This document shows, in pieces, positions 53,166 through 62,492 of a stretch of DNA of 64,000 bases. The notes beneath the pieces are model-generated. The model was not told the origin of the DNA. It worked only from the letters and a program-made list of their open reading frames with translations, and searched no databases. How positions within the stretch are numbered: position 1 is the first letter of the stretch; every line of letters starts with the position of its first letter. A program made the position numbers and the translations under genes. This DNA is from UBA2030 sp049969475 (GTDB lineage: Bacteria > Bacteroidota > Bacteroidia > Bacteroidales > TTA-H9), in contig JBMFOU010000005.1 of NCBI GenBank assembly GCA_049969475.1, positions 1-64,000 on the forward strand. The letters run 5' to 3'.

Positions 53166-54965
53166 TCAATTTTTCACCACTAATCGCCCCCGCGAAAAGG
53201 GTACTACCCGGGCCGAAACAATGCCATATCTGTCGCTAATGTATTCGCGATAGGCTTGCGCAATTTCTTCTTTTACAAATCTACCAGCAAAATAATAATA
53301 AACTCCCTCATGATATACCTCTGTGATAGGTTCAGGAGTTTCGAATAGGGCTTGTAACTCATTTGTTTTCAACCTTATGCCTTCACTTTTACGTATCTCA
53401 ACCCTATATTCTTCCGCACGCTGGGGTCTGGATTCAGTCTGCGTTACGAGTTTCTCTCTCCTCGTTGGCTCATTGACTCGCCAATAGGATGGGCCGGTTT
53501 CTGCTCCTTTAAATGAACTGATACGTGTGCCATTTTGAAAAAACACTACGTACAAATCATTAATTCCTAGTTCATTACTAAGTTTTTCCTTGAATTTATC
53601 AGCCTCCTGAGATGTTTTGAAGCTACCGGCAGTGTATTGGTAAAATCCATCAGAGAAATCTTCGAATATTTTTTCCTTTATGGGATACAATTGGGCTAGT
53701 TTATCCATAGGTATGCGGGCAGGGCTGGCAGTAAGCTGAACCCGAAATTCCACTCCCATCATCCTATCGGCCAGGGGACGTCCTCCGTCCGGAGAATACA
53801 TCAGGTCCTTTTCCACATAGTACAGCTTTTTATCTCCAGTAGTTTCACCGGCTGCATCAATCACCTTATACCCTATATAAAAAGGATGCGACCCTACGGG
53901 TGCTTGCCCCGAGAAAACGGTAAGAACCATTTGAAGGCTGGTATCGCTGGGAGGTAACGTTGTATAGATATTACCCACCAAATCAGCCGACTCAGAGATC
54001 AGTCCTGGGGACTTGGGTAATTTCACCGTAAATCCCTGGGGTATTACTACATCAATATCGGCAACGCCACTAACTCCATCATTTCTAAGTTTCAACACAA
54101 TATTGAAACTGTCTACCACCCCAATTTTGGCGGGGATTTCCACAGCGAGCATGGGTTTTGCTCCATCGCGCAGTTGACGACTCTTACCTTGCTGAAAACT
54201 TAAATTTTTGTATTTATAAGAGATTTTATCAGCTGAGGTCTGATAATTCAGGGGCTCAAAATGTTTGATGCGCCCCAGATTGAATCGGTACGAAAAGCCC
54301 AGAGAAGAATAAAGACCCCGGTCTTTTCCGGTAAAAACATCCGTGGCGTCCAGTTTGTCAGTACCTATAAAATAATAAATAGTTTCGAGGTTAAGGTTGA
54401 ATCCTCCATAGAAATTCCACATGAAGCCTAAACCAGTCGGAAAGATCCATTCGCGAGTATATCCTTTAATTCCTTTACCATATCCATGACCAAAACCTCC
54501 AAGCCATTCCTGGGTATTATTATCCCACACATCGGATTGAAAATCAATTAAACCAGTACCCGTTAAAGCATATAAATCGATCTTACGATGGACATCATAG
54601 CCTCTGAACACGGTAGGAATGCTGAAAATACCTATAAGTTGATAACTATAAAATTTCGCCTTGCTGTAAGTGAATAAATCCTGTCCCTTGAAGGTTCCAC
54701 TTATCAGATTTCCACGCAATGATAACCAGGGTAAAACCTGCTTCCCCATAAAAATGGAAGTGGCAGTCCCCAGGGTTTTGCCATTTCCCCCAAAACCACT
54801 AAGCTCACCCAATTGAAGGGTAGAGCCCGCATTAAGACCGACTGTCCAATTATCCTTAAATTTATAGCTAAAACTCTCCTGAGCTGTTAACTGAATAGCG
54901 TGAAAGAGCATCAACAACAGAGGACAAGAGAAAATAAATTTCAATATATGATTTTTATGTCTCAT
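53166..54965 (-). CDS. Outer membrane barrel protein with SPOR-like repeats
   Basis: 599 aa from the ATG at 54965 (ATGA overlap with the TPR gene; an ATG 9 bases upstream is possible). After a signal peptide (ending LTAQ) residues about 30-230 look like an outer membrane beta-barrel (NWTVGLNAGSTLQLG, WLSLRGNLISGTF, GGFNLNLETIYYF, YSSLGFSYRFNL). A DUF-like Ig-type section follows (about 260-390), and the C-terminal third has two SPOR-like units (YQYTAGSFKTSQEADKFKEKL and YYFAGRFVKEEIAQAYREYI). SPOR domains bind denuded peptidoglycan glycan, so it may tie the outer membrane to the wall. Its partner appears to be the TPR protein encoded upstream. Confidence 0.75.
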   Translation of the reverse strand: MRHKNHILKFIFSCPLLLMLFHAIQLTAQESFSYKFKDNWTVGLNAGSTLQLGELSGFGGNGKTLGTATSIFMGKQVLPWLSLRGNLISGTFKGQDLFTYSKAKFYSYQLIGIFSIPTVFRGYDVHRKIDLYALTGTGLIDFQSDVWDNNTQEWLGGFGHGYGKGIKGYTREWIFPTGLGFMWNFYGGFNLNLETIYYFIGTDKLDATDVFTGKDRGLYSSLGFSYRFNLGRIKHFEPLNYQTSADKISYKYKNLSFQQGKSRQLRDGAKPMLAVEIPAKIGVVDSFNIVLKLRNDGVSGVADIDVVIPQGFTVKLPKSPGLISESADLVGNIYTTLPPSDTSLQMVLTVFSGQAPVGSHPFYIGYKVIDAAGETTGDKKLYYVEKDLMYSPDGGRPLADRMMGVEFRVQLTASPARIPMDKLAQLYPIKEKIFEDFSDGFYQYTAGSFKTSQEADKFKEKLSNELGINDLYVVFFQNGTRISSFKGAETGPSYWRVNEPTRREKLVTQTESRPQRAEEYRVEIRKSEGIRLKTNELQALFETPEPITEVYHEGVYYYFAGRFVKEEIAQAYREYISDRYGIVSARVVPFSRGRLVVKN

Positions 54966-56137
54966 TTTCTGCATCTTTTTTTCACCATTTGCTCAGCTTC
55001 GGGCAGTCCATACACAGCCGCTCTATGCCAATCGTCGCAGGCTTGATTGCGGTCATCGAGCTCATAATGCGTCAAGCCCCGATTATATACGGCCCTTACC
55101 CAATCGTTTATAAATTCATTATCGGCAGGTTTGGAGTCTACAGCATCATTATATGCCTGTAAAGCTTTCTGATATTGTTTGAGGTGGAAGTAACAGTTTC
55201 CAAGATATGCGTGGACTAGAAAAATCCGTTCCAATGGCGCCAGTTTTATAGCTTGCTCAAAATCGTTGATGGCAGCATAAAAATTTTTGCGGTTGAAAAA
55301 TGCAATGCCTCTTCGATAAAACTCCATGAAGGTTTGTGGATTGGCTATCAGATCCTCATATACCGGCGCCCTCCTTATAAACTGAGTAAATTCAGCATAC
55401 GGGATTTCATAATAAAATTTACTTAAGAGATTGGGCAAATATTCAGGTAAAAAATATCGTTGATAAATGCTTTTTTTATTGAAAACTTCTATTAATCGAA
55501 ACCTAATCACTTTTCCCTGCCGGGAATCGACAGGCATAATGGCAAGCAAAAGCGTAAATTGCGAAGGATACATAAGCACAGCCTGTCGCTGTATATGATT
55601 GGCTATCTTTTGCAAATAAGTTTTTTTGTCATAGGCTTTGATGTTGCCCATGCAAAATAGATCGAGATTAATTACATAAGTGAGGCCCGCTCTGGCTGTG
55701 TCAGGAAGAATCTGACGAAGTTTGGATGCCTTGAATACATAGTAGACGACGTCTTCCTGCGATTTCCAGCCTTCGCGAAGCGTTTCGAATTCAAAATATC
55801 CCCCTTTGCTATATACTATCATAACCATATATTGCTCGCTCTTAACGAGCACTTCACGTAATTCGATCTTTTGAAAATTATGTTTCCCAAGCTTATTTTC
55901 AGGGTCATTGGTACGATTGAAATCAGCATTCTCGTTGGGTATATAATTTTTTCCGGATATCCATATACCATTGTCCTGTAGGGTCCAGCCCGTTGCTTTC
56001 TCCAAAACGGTAAGAGGCTCAGAAATTTCTGGCAAATTGGCTGTGGTGCGCTCAAGCGACTGGCCATCAAGATTTAAAGTCGCTTTAAGCCATATAAAAA
56101 AGATGACAACTGTTAGTCGAAAATAATTTTTATTCAT
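54962..56137 (-). CDS. Secreted TPR protein
   Basis: 391 aa from the ATG at 56137; the next upstream in-frame start is TTG. A signal peptide (MNKNYFRLTVVIFFIWLKATLN) is followed by a poorly recognised region with aromatic and basic residues (about 30-250), and C-terminal tetratricopeptide repeats from about 265 on (FYRRGIAFFNRKNFYAAINDFEQAIKLAP, YLGNCYFHLKQYQKALQAYNDAVDSKP, NRGLTHYELDDRNQACDDWHRAA). TPR proteins mediate protein assembly, and the overlap with the barrel/SPOR gene suggests a shared envelope complex. A TATTTTTG box lies 6 bases upstream. Confidence 0.8.
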   Translation of the reverse strand: MNKNYFRLTVVIFFIWLKATLNLDGQSLERTTANLPEISEPLTVLEKATGWTLQDNGIWISGKNYIPNENADFNRTNDPENKLGKHNFQKIELREVLVKSEQYMVMIVYSKGGYFEFETLREGWKSQEDVVYYVFKASKLRQILPDTARAGLTYVINLDLFCMGNIKAYDKKTYLQKIANHIQRQAVLMYPSQFTLLLAIMPVDSRQGKVIRFRLIEVFNKKSIYQRYFLPEYLPNLLSKFYYEIPYAEFTQFIRRAPVYEDLIANPQTFMEFYRRGIAFFNRKNFYAAINDFEQAIKLAPLERIFLVHAYLGNCYFHLKQYQKALQAYNDAVDSKPADNEFINDWVRAVYNRGLTHYELDDRNQACDDWHRAAVYGLPEAEQMVKKRCRK

Positions 56138-56509
56138 ACGCTCCAAAAATAAGTCACTCGGAGCTTTTCATTATATATGTGTTATTAATTATCAGCTGAT
56201 TTGTTGAAAAGAATTCAACCATCTAAAATGAACCCAAAAAATAACTTCAGTAGAGATTTCTTAAGAAATTATATTAAAAATTTAAAAAATTGATAATCAA
56301 TACTATAAAAAAGATAAATAAAAAAAATTGAAATAATAATATTTTATCTATACTTTTTGTTATACATATAAAAAGTATTTTCATATATATTAAACTCATT
56401 ATCTATACAGACAGGCATATAAAATACTGTTATCCAGCGACTAAAGAATAATAAAATAAATAAAGTTATTAACAATCGATAAATATAGTTTATTAACATG
56501 TATCTATAA
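56138..56509. other. Very AT-rich intergenic region
   Basis: A 372-base gap between divergent genes with long A/T runs and almost no G or C from about 56260 to 56500. I see no convincing gene, RNA or complete promoter. A short TTGATAATCAA palindrome lies near 56289, a -7-like TATTTTTG lies on the minus strand at 56144-56151, and TATAGTTTA near the plus-strand gene is a weak box. It could be a regulatory or nucleoid-binding region, or simply neutral. Confidence 0.6.
56144..56151 (-). promoter_or_regulatory. Candidate -7 box (TATTTTTG) of the TPR/barrel operon
   Basis: TATTTTTG on the minus strand, 6 bases before the ATG at 56137, suggesting a leaderless or near-leaderless transcript if used. 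Confidence 0.4.
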
Positions 56510-56887
56510 ATGGAAAGTTATAACTTTGGGCCAAAAAGAATGAATCGAATAATTCGCTCGAGGTATCTGACGCTGGTAGGTTTTATAACACTTATTATCA
56601 GCGTTTTATTCTTTTTAATGCACAATGAGCTAAAAAATGCCTTTCTTCAAAGGCATATTCTTCACGTGGCAGGCCTTACAATAGCGATAATAGCAATCGG
56701 TTGGATGCTATCTATTAAACACAACCGGGACGGCGGCACTATCGTCCTTTTTGGAAGCTTAATTATGCTGGCAGAGGCTTTCTATTCAAGTATTTCTTTG
56801 CCTATGTTGTTTATTGTCAATAACTTGATGTCTGCCATTGCCGGGCTTGGTTTAGTACTATGGGCAAGAAACAAGCATAGCGATTAA
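56510..56887 (+). CDS. Small integral membrane protein
   Basis: 125 aa with four predicted membrane helices (about 22-38, 47-64, 75-92 and 97-116) separated by short polar turns. No family is recognised. The start could be the ATG at 56510 or the one at 56540 (MNRIIRSRYL). It stands alone between the AT-rich gap and ychF, which is on the other strand. Coding status rests on the open frame and the regular helix pattern. Confidence 0.55.
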   Translation: MESYNFGPKRMNRIIRSRYLTLVGFITLIISVLFFLMHNELKNAFLQRHILHVAGLTIAIIAIGWMLSIKHNRDGGTIVLFGSLIMLAEAFYSSISLPMLFIVNNLMSAIAGLGLVLWARNKHSD

Positions 56888-56999
56888 AAAACGATATTCC
56901 ATACTTACCCCAATCTGAACAAATTCCGGGGAAGCTCAGCACCTTAACAATAGATGTAGAGACTCTGATTGTACTAAAATGTGAAAGATCTACAAATTC

Positions 57000-58076
57000 T
57001 TACACATTGAACCGAATATGCAGGATATCCCCGTCCTGCACGATATAGTTTTTCCCTTCTACATAAAACTTTCCGGCTTCGCGACAGGCATGTTCCGAGC
57101 CCAGTGTTATAAAATCTTGATATTTAATAACTTCAGCACGAATAAAACCTCTTTCCAAATCGGAATGGATTACACCTGCAGCCTGGGGTGCTGTAGCTCC
57201 GGCCGGAATGGTCCATGCCCTAACCTCTTTTGGACCTGCTGTAAAGAAAGTCTGCAAATTAAGCATACGATAGGCTGAACGTATGAGCTTATTCACGCCG
57301 GGCTCCTCAAGACCCACATCTGCCAGGAAAGCCTTTCTGTCTTCCGGATCATCAAGTTCAGCTATTTCAGCCTCGAGTTTTCCGGCAATAATTAACACTT
57401 CCGTAGGTGAACCTTTGAAAAGTTCCCTCACTTTTTCGCTATAAGCGTTACCGTTAACAGCCGCCTCATCATCTACATTGCAAACATACATAACAGGTTT
57501 AGCGCTCAGTAGAAAAATATCGGCTATAAAATGCCGGTCTTCATCTTTAACCGGAGCAGTGCGAGCAGGTTTGAAATCTTCGAGATGCTGTTTATAAACA
57601 TGCAACACCTCGATACCTCTTTTGGCCTCTTTATCTCCGCTTTTGGCCACTTTTTCGAGCCGGGCGATTTTCTTTTCCAGTGACTCGAGGTCACGGGCAA
57701 TAAGCTCAAGCTCTACTATTTCGATATCACGCACTGGATCGATGCTTCCTTCGGGATGCGGAACCGTTGGGTCGTCGAAGCAGCGAAGCACATGGATCAA
57801 GGCATCGGTATTACGAATATCGGACAGGAAACGGCTTCCGGCTGTAGAGCCCTTTACAAGTCCAGGAATATCAACAATTTCTACAGTTGTGGGGACTACC
57901 CGGGCCGATTTAACGAGTGCATCAATTTTATACAACCTTTCGTCAGGCACACTGATCATGCCCAGGTTACTTTTTCCTCCACCCGGCGTTGTCTGTGCCC
58001 GGCTGCTCGACAAACAATTAAAAATAGTGGTTTTCCCAACCCCGGCTAATCCTACAATGCCACACTGCAGTCCCAT
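57000..58076 (-). CDS. ychF: Redox-regulated ATPase YchF
   Basis: 358 aa from the ATG at 58076 (MGLQCGIVGLAGVGKTT); the frame is open for 22 more codons upstream, but the family begins here. Obg-like P-loop GLAGVGKTT, switch DIPGLVKGS, NVDD in place of the NKxD base-specificity motif (YchF prefers ATP), a coiled-coil region and a C-terminal TGS domain (ERGFIRAEVIKYQDFI, KNYIVQDGDILHIRFNV). YchF/OLA1 associates with ribosomes and stress responses. Confidence 0.97.
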   Translation of the reverse strand: MGLQCGIVGLAGVGKTTIFNCLSSSRAQTTPGGGKSNLGMISVPDERLYKIDALVKSARVVPTTVEIVDIPGLVKGSTAGSRFLSDIRNTDALIHVLRCFDDPTVPHPEGSIDPVRDIEIVELELIARDLESLEKKIARLEKVAKSGDKEAKRGIEVLHVYKQHLEDFKPARTAPVKDEDRHFIADIFLLSAKPVMYVCNVDDEAAVNGNAYSEKVRELFKGSPTEVLIIAGKLEAEIAELDDPEDRKAFLADVGLEEPGVNKLIRSAYRMLNLQTFFTAGPKEVRAWTIPAGATAPQAAGVIHSDLERGFIRAEVIKYQDFITLGSEHACREAGKFYVEGKNYIVQDGDILHIRFNV

Positions 58077-58134
58077 ACGATGTTTAGTTTTACCGGCAAA
58101 ATTACAAAAGCCTTCACGACTCACGAAAACAGGC

Positions 58135-58167
58135 TTGGCCAATTTACGGGACGATTCATTAACTTTG
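58135..58167 (+). promoter_or_regulatory. Promoter of the Ig-like lipoprotein unit
   Basis: TAACTTTGC at 58160-58167 matches TAnnTTTG; a TTG at 58135-58137 lies 22 bases upstream, within the usual spacing. The start codon is at 58193, and the box is inside the region upstream of the divergent ychF start. Confidence 0.65.
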
Positions 58168-58192
58168 CCATCCTATTAAAAAGGATGAAATC

Positions 58193-58873
58193 ATGAAAGC
58201 ATCCGGTGTATTCACAGTTCTGTTATTACTTTTAGCTCTCTCGATTTCCACCACTTCTTGCGTTAAAGAAGTGGAGGACAATGCAAAACCTTACATCATT
58301 GTTTTGGGAGCCAATCCTACATACGTCCGACTTAATGGAACATTTCAGGACACGGGTGTAATGGTAACCGACAATTACGGGGTTTTCAAAGTCTGGTCAG
58401 ATACTTCACAACTCAATCTGAAGCAGGCTGGCCGATATAAAGTGCTATACTACGCTGAAGATTTTGCCGGAAATGTGGGTACGGCTGAAAGAACGGTGAT
58501 CGTAAGAATTGAAGGAGCCAACCTCAAGGGCACATGGAATGGAACGCGCACTTTCCCTTATCCCAGCGGGCAGCAAACGTCTTTCAGCGACTCGTTGGTA
58601 AAACCCTCAACCCGCAAAATTTATTTTACAAACTTCGGAGGCATCTATCCAGCAGAAATCAGAGCCGACATTTTAGGTGCACTGGGTGATACGCTGGCCC
58701 TTGCCAAACAAATTTTATACACCCAGGACTCCAGCACTTTTTACCTATCCGGATTAGGTACCATTGCCCATGATGGTCAATCTTTCACAATCTACTATCA
58801 CCTTATTCAGATTAATCCCTCGGGCTCCGACACCTTAGCCGGAGAAATTAAGTATTTAAAACCCAGCAGATAA
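58193..58873 (+). CDS. Ig-like domain lipoprotein
   Basis: 226 aa. Lipobox STTSC (about residue 23). Residues about 32-105 form a DUF5011-like Ig domain (NPTYVRLNGTFQDTGVMVTDNYG, then QAGRYKVLYYAEDFAGNVGTAERTVIV), often found in surface proteins of Bacteroidetes. The second half is beta-rich with no recognised motif. It lies 8 bases before the LTA-synthase-like gene and may be co-transcribed with it. Confidence 0.82.
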   Translation: MKASGVFTVLLLLLALSISTTSCVKEVEDNAKPYIIVLGANPTYVRLNGTFQDTGVMVTDNYGVFKVWSDTSQLNLKQAGRYKVLYYAEDFAGNVGTAERTVIVRIEGANLKGTWNGTRTFPYPSGQQTSFSDSLVKPSTRKIYFTNFGGIYPAEIRADILGALGDTLALAKQILYTQDSSTFYLSGLGTIAHDGQSFTIYYHLIQINPSGSDTLAGEIKYLKPSR

Positions 58874-58881
58874 ATTATAAG

Positions 58882-60807
58882 ATGCGCTTGCGATTGGATT
58901 TCCGGAGCAGTATCTTACCCCTGGTGTTCTACAGGATTTTTCTCGCCCTGGCTTTTATAAGCCTAACGAGGCTCATGCTTTATTTTTTCCAGAAACCTTT
59001 GTTCAATTTTCCCGATTTTCCAGGATTAAAGAGCATTTGGCTTTCAGGTTTGCGTTTCGACCTTTCGGCCGTTTTCATGCTAAATCTCCCATATTTGGCC
59101 TGGGCGCTCTTCCCCTTCCCTATCCGAAATTCGGGGCCCTGGCAAAAGACGGGCAACTTCTTGTACTACGCTGCCAACATCGCGGGTATTTTACTGAACA
59201 TGGTGGATACAGCCTACTACCCTTTCAACCTCAAAAGACTTACTGCCGACATTTTTTCATTCCTGGGTGCCAACAACAATATCTTTATCCTTATTCCCCA
59301 ACTTTTATACGATTTTGTACTTAATCTGCTGGTGTTCCTGCTCATTGTCATTATGTTTATAGTTTTAATAAAAAGAGTCAAACATGGAAAGGAACTCTTT
59401 TACCGATCCACTGTTCATTTCGTTTTCTGGAACCTCCTGATATGGATGTTCATGATTGCTGGAGCGGTGATTTTTATTAGAGGAGGTTGGCAGCGGAGGC
59501 CTATTACCCTCATCAATGCCAGTGAAAAGGTTCAGCCCCAATTCTCTGCATTGGTTCTCAACACACCCTTTACCATTATAAAAACCTGGAAAAAAGAAGG
59601 TTTGCCTGAAAAACATTATTTTACCTCTGAAGATCAGGCAACTAAGATTTTTAATCCGGTACAGACCTATTACCGGCCCGATCGGCCTGTAAAAAAAGAC
59701 AATATCGTAATAATTATCCTGGAGAGCTTTGGGAGTGAACATTCGGCCTATCTCAATGAGGGATTATATCCTCCACCCTCTCGTGGATACACTCCTTTTC
59801 TGGACTCGCTGATGAAAACGGGGCTTACCTTCAGGGCTTACGCCAACGGAAAACGCAGCATTGAGGGCATCCCGGCCGTAGTAGCAGGCATACCACACCT
59901 GCTGCCAATTGAATTTATCAACTCACCTTATGCCTCCAACGATATAGAATCTCTTCCCGCCATTTTAAAAAATCATGGCTACCAATCGGTTTTTTACCAT
60001 GGAGGGATAAATGGTACGATGCACTTCGATGCATTTGCCAGCAAAGCAGGTTTCGACGCTTATAAAGGAATGAATGAGTACGAAGGGCCACCTGCCTTCG
60101 ACGGGCAATGGGGCATTTTTGACGAACCCTACCTTCGATACGTGGCGCGTGAAATGGACCACCTCAAAGAACCTTTCCTTGTAACCATCTTCACCCTTTC
60201 TTCGCATCACCCCTATCAAGTTCCCGATAGTTTGAAGAATCAATTACCCGCCGGCCCATTGAAAATTCAACAAAGCATCGCATACGCCGACCATGCCCTT
60301 CGGAGATTTTTTCAAACGATTCGCAATAAAACCTGGTTCCCTCACACCCTTTTTATCCTAACTGCCGATCATACTTCAGAAGGATACCATCCATTCTATA
60401 AAACCTTAGCGGGGCAGTTTAGCATTCCACTCATATTTTTAAAACCTGGTGACAGTCTGCCACCGGCTCGCCAAACCCTGGCCCAGCAAATTGATATCCT
60501 GCCATCGGTCTGCCAATATCTAAATCTCTACGATACCATCATCTCGTTTGGAAAAAGTGTATTCGCCCCTCAAAAACCCGCCTTTGCCATCAACTATCTC
60601 AATGGCATCTATAACTTATTCACTGACGGGCGTCTTTTGCTTTTCGACGGAGACAAAACCACGGGCTGGTACGATTTGAGGGCAGACAGCCTGCAGTTAA
60701 AACTTAATAAAAACAGAGATATAAAGCTGGAAGCTGACGAAATGCTTGTCAAAAGCATCATCCAGCAATTCAATCACCGGATGCGGACCAATCATTTGAA
60801 ACACTAA
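58882..60807 (+). CDS. LTA-synthase-like membrane phosphotransferase (paralogue 2)
   Basis: 641 aa. Five N-terminal membrane helices (within about 10-205) and an extracytoplasmic sulfatase-fold domain (about 270-610). Catalytic positions: metal-binding Glu281 (IILESFGSE), Ser326 in NGKRSIEG at the nucleophile position, and D496/H497 (LTADHTSEG). It shares the order and motifs of the gene at 28138. It should move a phospholipid head group such as glycerol phosphate onto an envelope acceptor, releasing diacylglycerol. A diacylglycerol kinase gene begins 9 bases downstream. Confidence 0.9.
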   Translation: MRLRLDFRSSILPLVFYRIFLALAFISLTRLMLYFFQKPLFNFPDFPGLKSIWLSGLRFDLSAVFMLNLPYLAWALFPFPIRNSGPWQKTGNFLYYAANIAGILLNMVDTAYYPFNLKRLTADIFSFLGANNNIFILIPQLLYDFVLNLLVFLLIVIMFIVLIKRVKHGKELFYRSTVHFVFWNLLIWMFMIAGAVIFIRGGWQRRPITLINASEKVQPQFSALVLNTPFTIIKTWKKEGLPEKHYFTSEDQATKIFNPVQTYYRPDRPVKKDNIVIIILESFGSEHSAYLNEGLYPPPSRGYTPFLDSLMKTGLTFRAYANGKRSIEGIPAVVAGIPHLLPIEFINSPYASNDIESLPAILKNHGYQSVFYHGGINGTMHFDAFASKAGFDAYKGMNEYEGPPAFDGQWGIFDEPYLRYVAREMDHLKEPFLVTIFTLSSHHPYQVPDSLKNQLPAGPLKIQQSIAYADHALRRFFQTIRNKTWFPHTLFILTADHTSEGYHPFYKTLAGQFSIPLIFLKPGDSLPPARQTLAQQIDILPSVCQYLNLYDTIISFGKSVFAPQKPAFAINYLNGIYNLFTDGRLLLFDGDKTTGWYDLRADSLQLKLNKNRDIKLEADEMLVKSIIQQFNHRMRTNHLKH

Positions 60808-60816
60808 AACCCATTC

Positions 60817-61695
60817 ATGCAAAGTATTACTTTTATTATCAATCCCATATCCGGTGTGCACCATCAGCGCAAAAAAAAGTTGGTGGAACTTATTCCCCAA
60901 ATTCTACCAGCTCCGGCCTATGAATGCGAGATCCATTACACTCAGGGTCCTGGTGATGGAATCCGCTTAGCTGGTGAAGCAGTGAAAAGAGGGGCAGATA
61001 AGATAATTGCTGTAGGCGGCGATGGTACGGTAAATGAGGTAGCACAGGCACTCGTTGGAACAGAAATCCCCATGGGAATCATTCCCTATGGGTCGGGCAA
61101 TGGACTGGCCAATCATTTAAAGCTACCCCGTCACCCTGAGGAAGCCTTGAGGCTTATGGCTAATGGAAAAATAATTGCCATGGATACCCTGAGGATCAAC
61201 GAGCATTTAGCCGTGAGTATTGCTGGTTTGGGATTCGATGCCCGGGTGGCGCGCGAATATGCCCGCGAATCTCAGCGAGGTTTTCTTACCTATGCCCGCA
61301 TCGCCATAAAAGAATACATCACCTTCAGGCAAAGGGAATTTCATATCACTGCTCCTGGCATCGACATCCGCCAAAAAGCTATGCTACTGAGTATTGCCAA
61401 CAGCGACCAGTTTGGCTACAACACCACGATAGCTCCCGATGCCTCCATAAGCGACGGCCTGGCTGACCTGACCATCATTCGCAAAGTTCCATTCACTACT
61501 TTACTGCTCACAGCTTTTTTGCTGTTCACGAGAAAGATAAATAAAAGCCGTTATGTAAGCACGCTGCGGCTCAGCGAGTGCACCATCACGCGGGAAAAAG
61601 GTAAGTATATTAACATTGATGGCGAGCCCATCAGGATGCCCTACACTATACATTTGAAGGTTGTACCTGCATCGCTTAAAATAATTGTACCTTAG
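60817..61695 (+). CDS. Diacylglycerol kinase family lipid kinase
   Basis: 292 aa, YegS/DgkB-type. FIINPISG at the N-terminus, the nucleotide-binding GGDGTVNEVAQALVG (about 66-80), PYGSGNGLANHLKLP, and a C-terminal beta-sandwich with INIDGEP, the family signature near the end. It phosphorylates diacylglycerol or a related lipid on the cytosolic side. Following an LTA-synthase-like gene, it may recycle the diacylglycerol produced by that enzyme, as DgkB does in Gram-positive bacteria. This coupling is inferred from gene order. Confidence 0.93.
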   Translation: MQSITFIINPISGVHHQRKKKLVELIPQILPAPAYECEIHYTQGPGDGIRLAGEAVKRGADKIIAVGGDGTVNEVAQALVGTEIPMGIIPYGSGNGLANHLKLPRHPEEALRLMANGKIIAMDTLRINEHLAVSIAGLGFDARVAREYARESQRGFLTYARIAIKEYITFRQREFHITAPGIDIRQKAMLLSIANSDQFGYNTTIAPDASISDGLADLTIIRKVPFTTLLLTAFLLFTRKINKSRYVSTLRLSECTITREKGKYINIDGEPIRMPYTIHLKVVPASLKIIVP

Positions 61696-61713
61696 CTAAG
61701 GAAAAACTTTCCT

Positions 61714-62469
61714 ATGGATAAGCCATTCAGTTCTGATTTCTGGAGTCAGGAAGATTTCATAAAGTTTATTGGCGAAAACGATGATAGACTAAGAGTTGTA
61801 GAAGACATCATCAGCCTGAAGACGCAAAATAAAGCGATGCAGCTGGCTGAAAAATTCAAAGCAGCCTCCATCCCCGATGAAAAAGCCCTGGAGATGGCAG
61901 AGCAACTTTGGAATCCCTACACTAAACTTAAGGAAATTCACAAAATTTTGGTGATACTAGCTTTCAGAAGCAATGTACAAGCCTTTAGGATAATAGAGAA
62001 ATACAAAGAAAATCCTCATCCCAGGGCAGAAGAAATGGTCCGCTTTTGTTACCACATTTCAAAAATAAGTCTCGAAGGAGAGCTCACCGATCAGCCCCTG
62101 GGACTCATTGCCACCGGTTTGGGAGGGAAAAAAACGAAACTCAGGTTTTTGCTGGTGATTTTTCCTGAAAATCCCGTTCCTCTTACTAAAGCCCAGCAAA
62201 AGATTATTCAAAACGAGTGGAAGGAAATCTGTGCAAAATACGACATCGAAACCGAGAGCAAATACTCCTGCCCCGAATATGTTCTATTCAGGTTATTATC
62301 GCCCTTGAGGGTCGATTTTGCCGAAGTGGCAAGAGAATTTGTCACGGAATGCAACCTATACGGCAACTTCCTATCAAATAAAATATTGATAACCAACGTT
62401 AGGCTTCTTAAGAAATGGGAAATCTTATCAGCTCTTGAGCAAATAAGGTCTGAAAAAAAAGGGGGTTGA
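61714..62469 (+). CDS. Unknown soluble protein
   Basis: 251 aa, no signal peptide or membrane helix. The first half is helical and charged (QNKAMQLAEKFKAAS, EKALEMAEQLW), and the second half has a more hydrophobic, mixed pattern (LRFLLVIFPENPVPL, YVLFRLLSPLRVDF). I recognise no family. It lies 18 bases after the DAG kinase gene and ends before the promoter of the peptidase gene, so it probably belongs to the same transcript as the kinase. Confidence 0.7.
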   Translation: MDKPFSSDFWSQEDFIKFIGENDDRLRVVEDIISLKTQNKAMQLAEKFKAASIPDEKALEMAEQLWNPYTKLKEIHKILVILAFRSNVQAFRIIEKYKENPHPRAEEMVRFCYHISKISLEGELTDQPLGLIATGLGGKKTKLRFLLVIFPENPVPLTKAQQKIIQNEWKEICAKYDIETESKYSCPEYVLFRLLSPLRVDFAEVAREFVTECNLYGNFLSNKILITNVRLLKKWEILSALEQIRSEKKGG

Positions 62470-62492
62470 GTTAATCCCTTTACGCGTCGAAA

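Noticed and set aside
58077..58142. Upstream extension of ychF
   Set aside because: YchF proteins start directly before the P-loop, matching the ATG at 58076.
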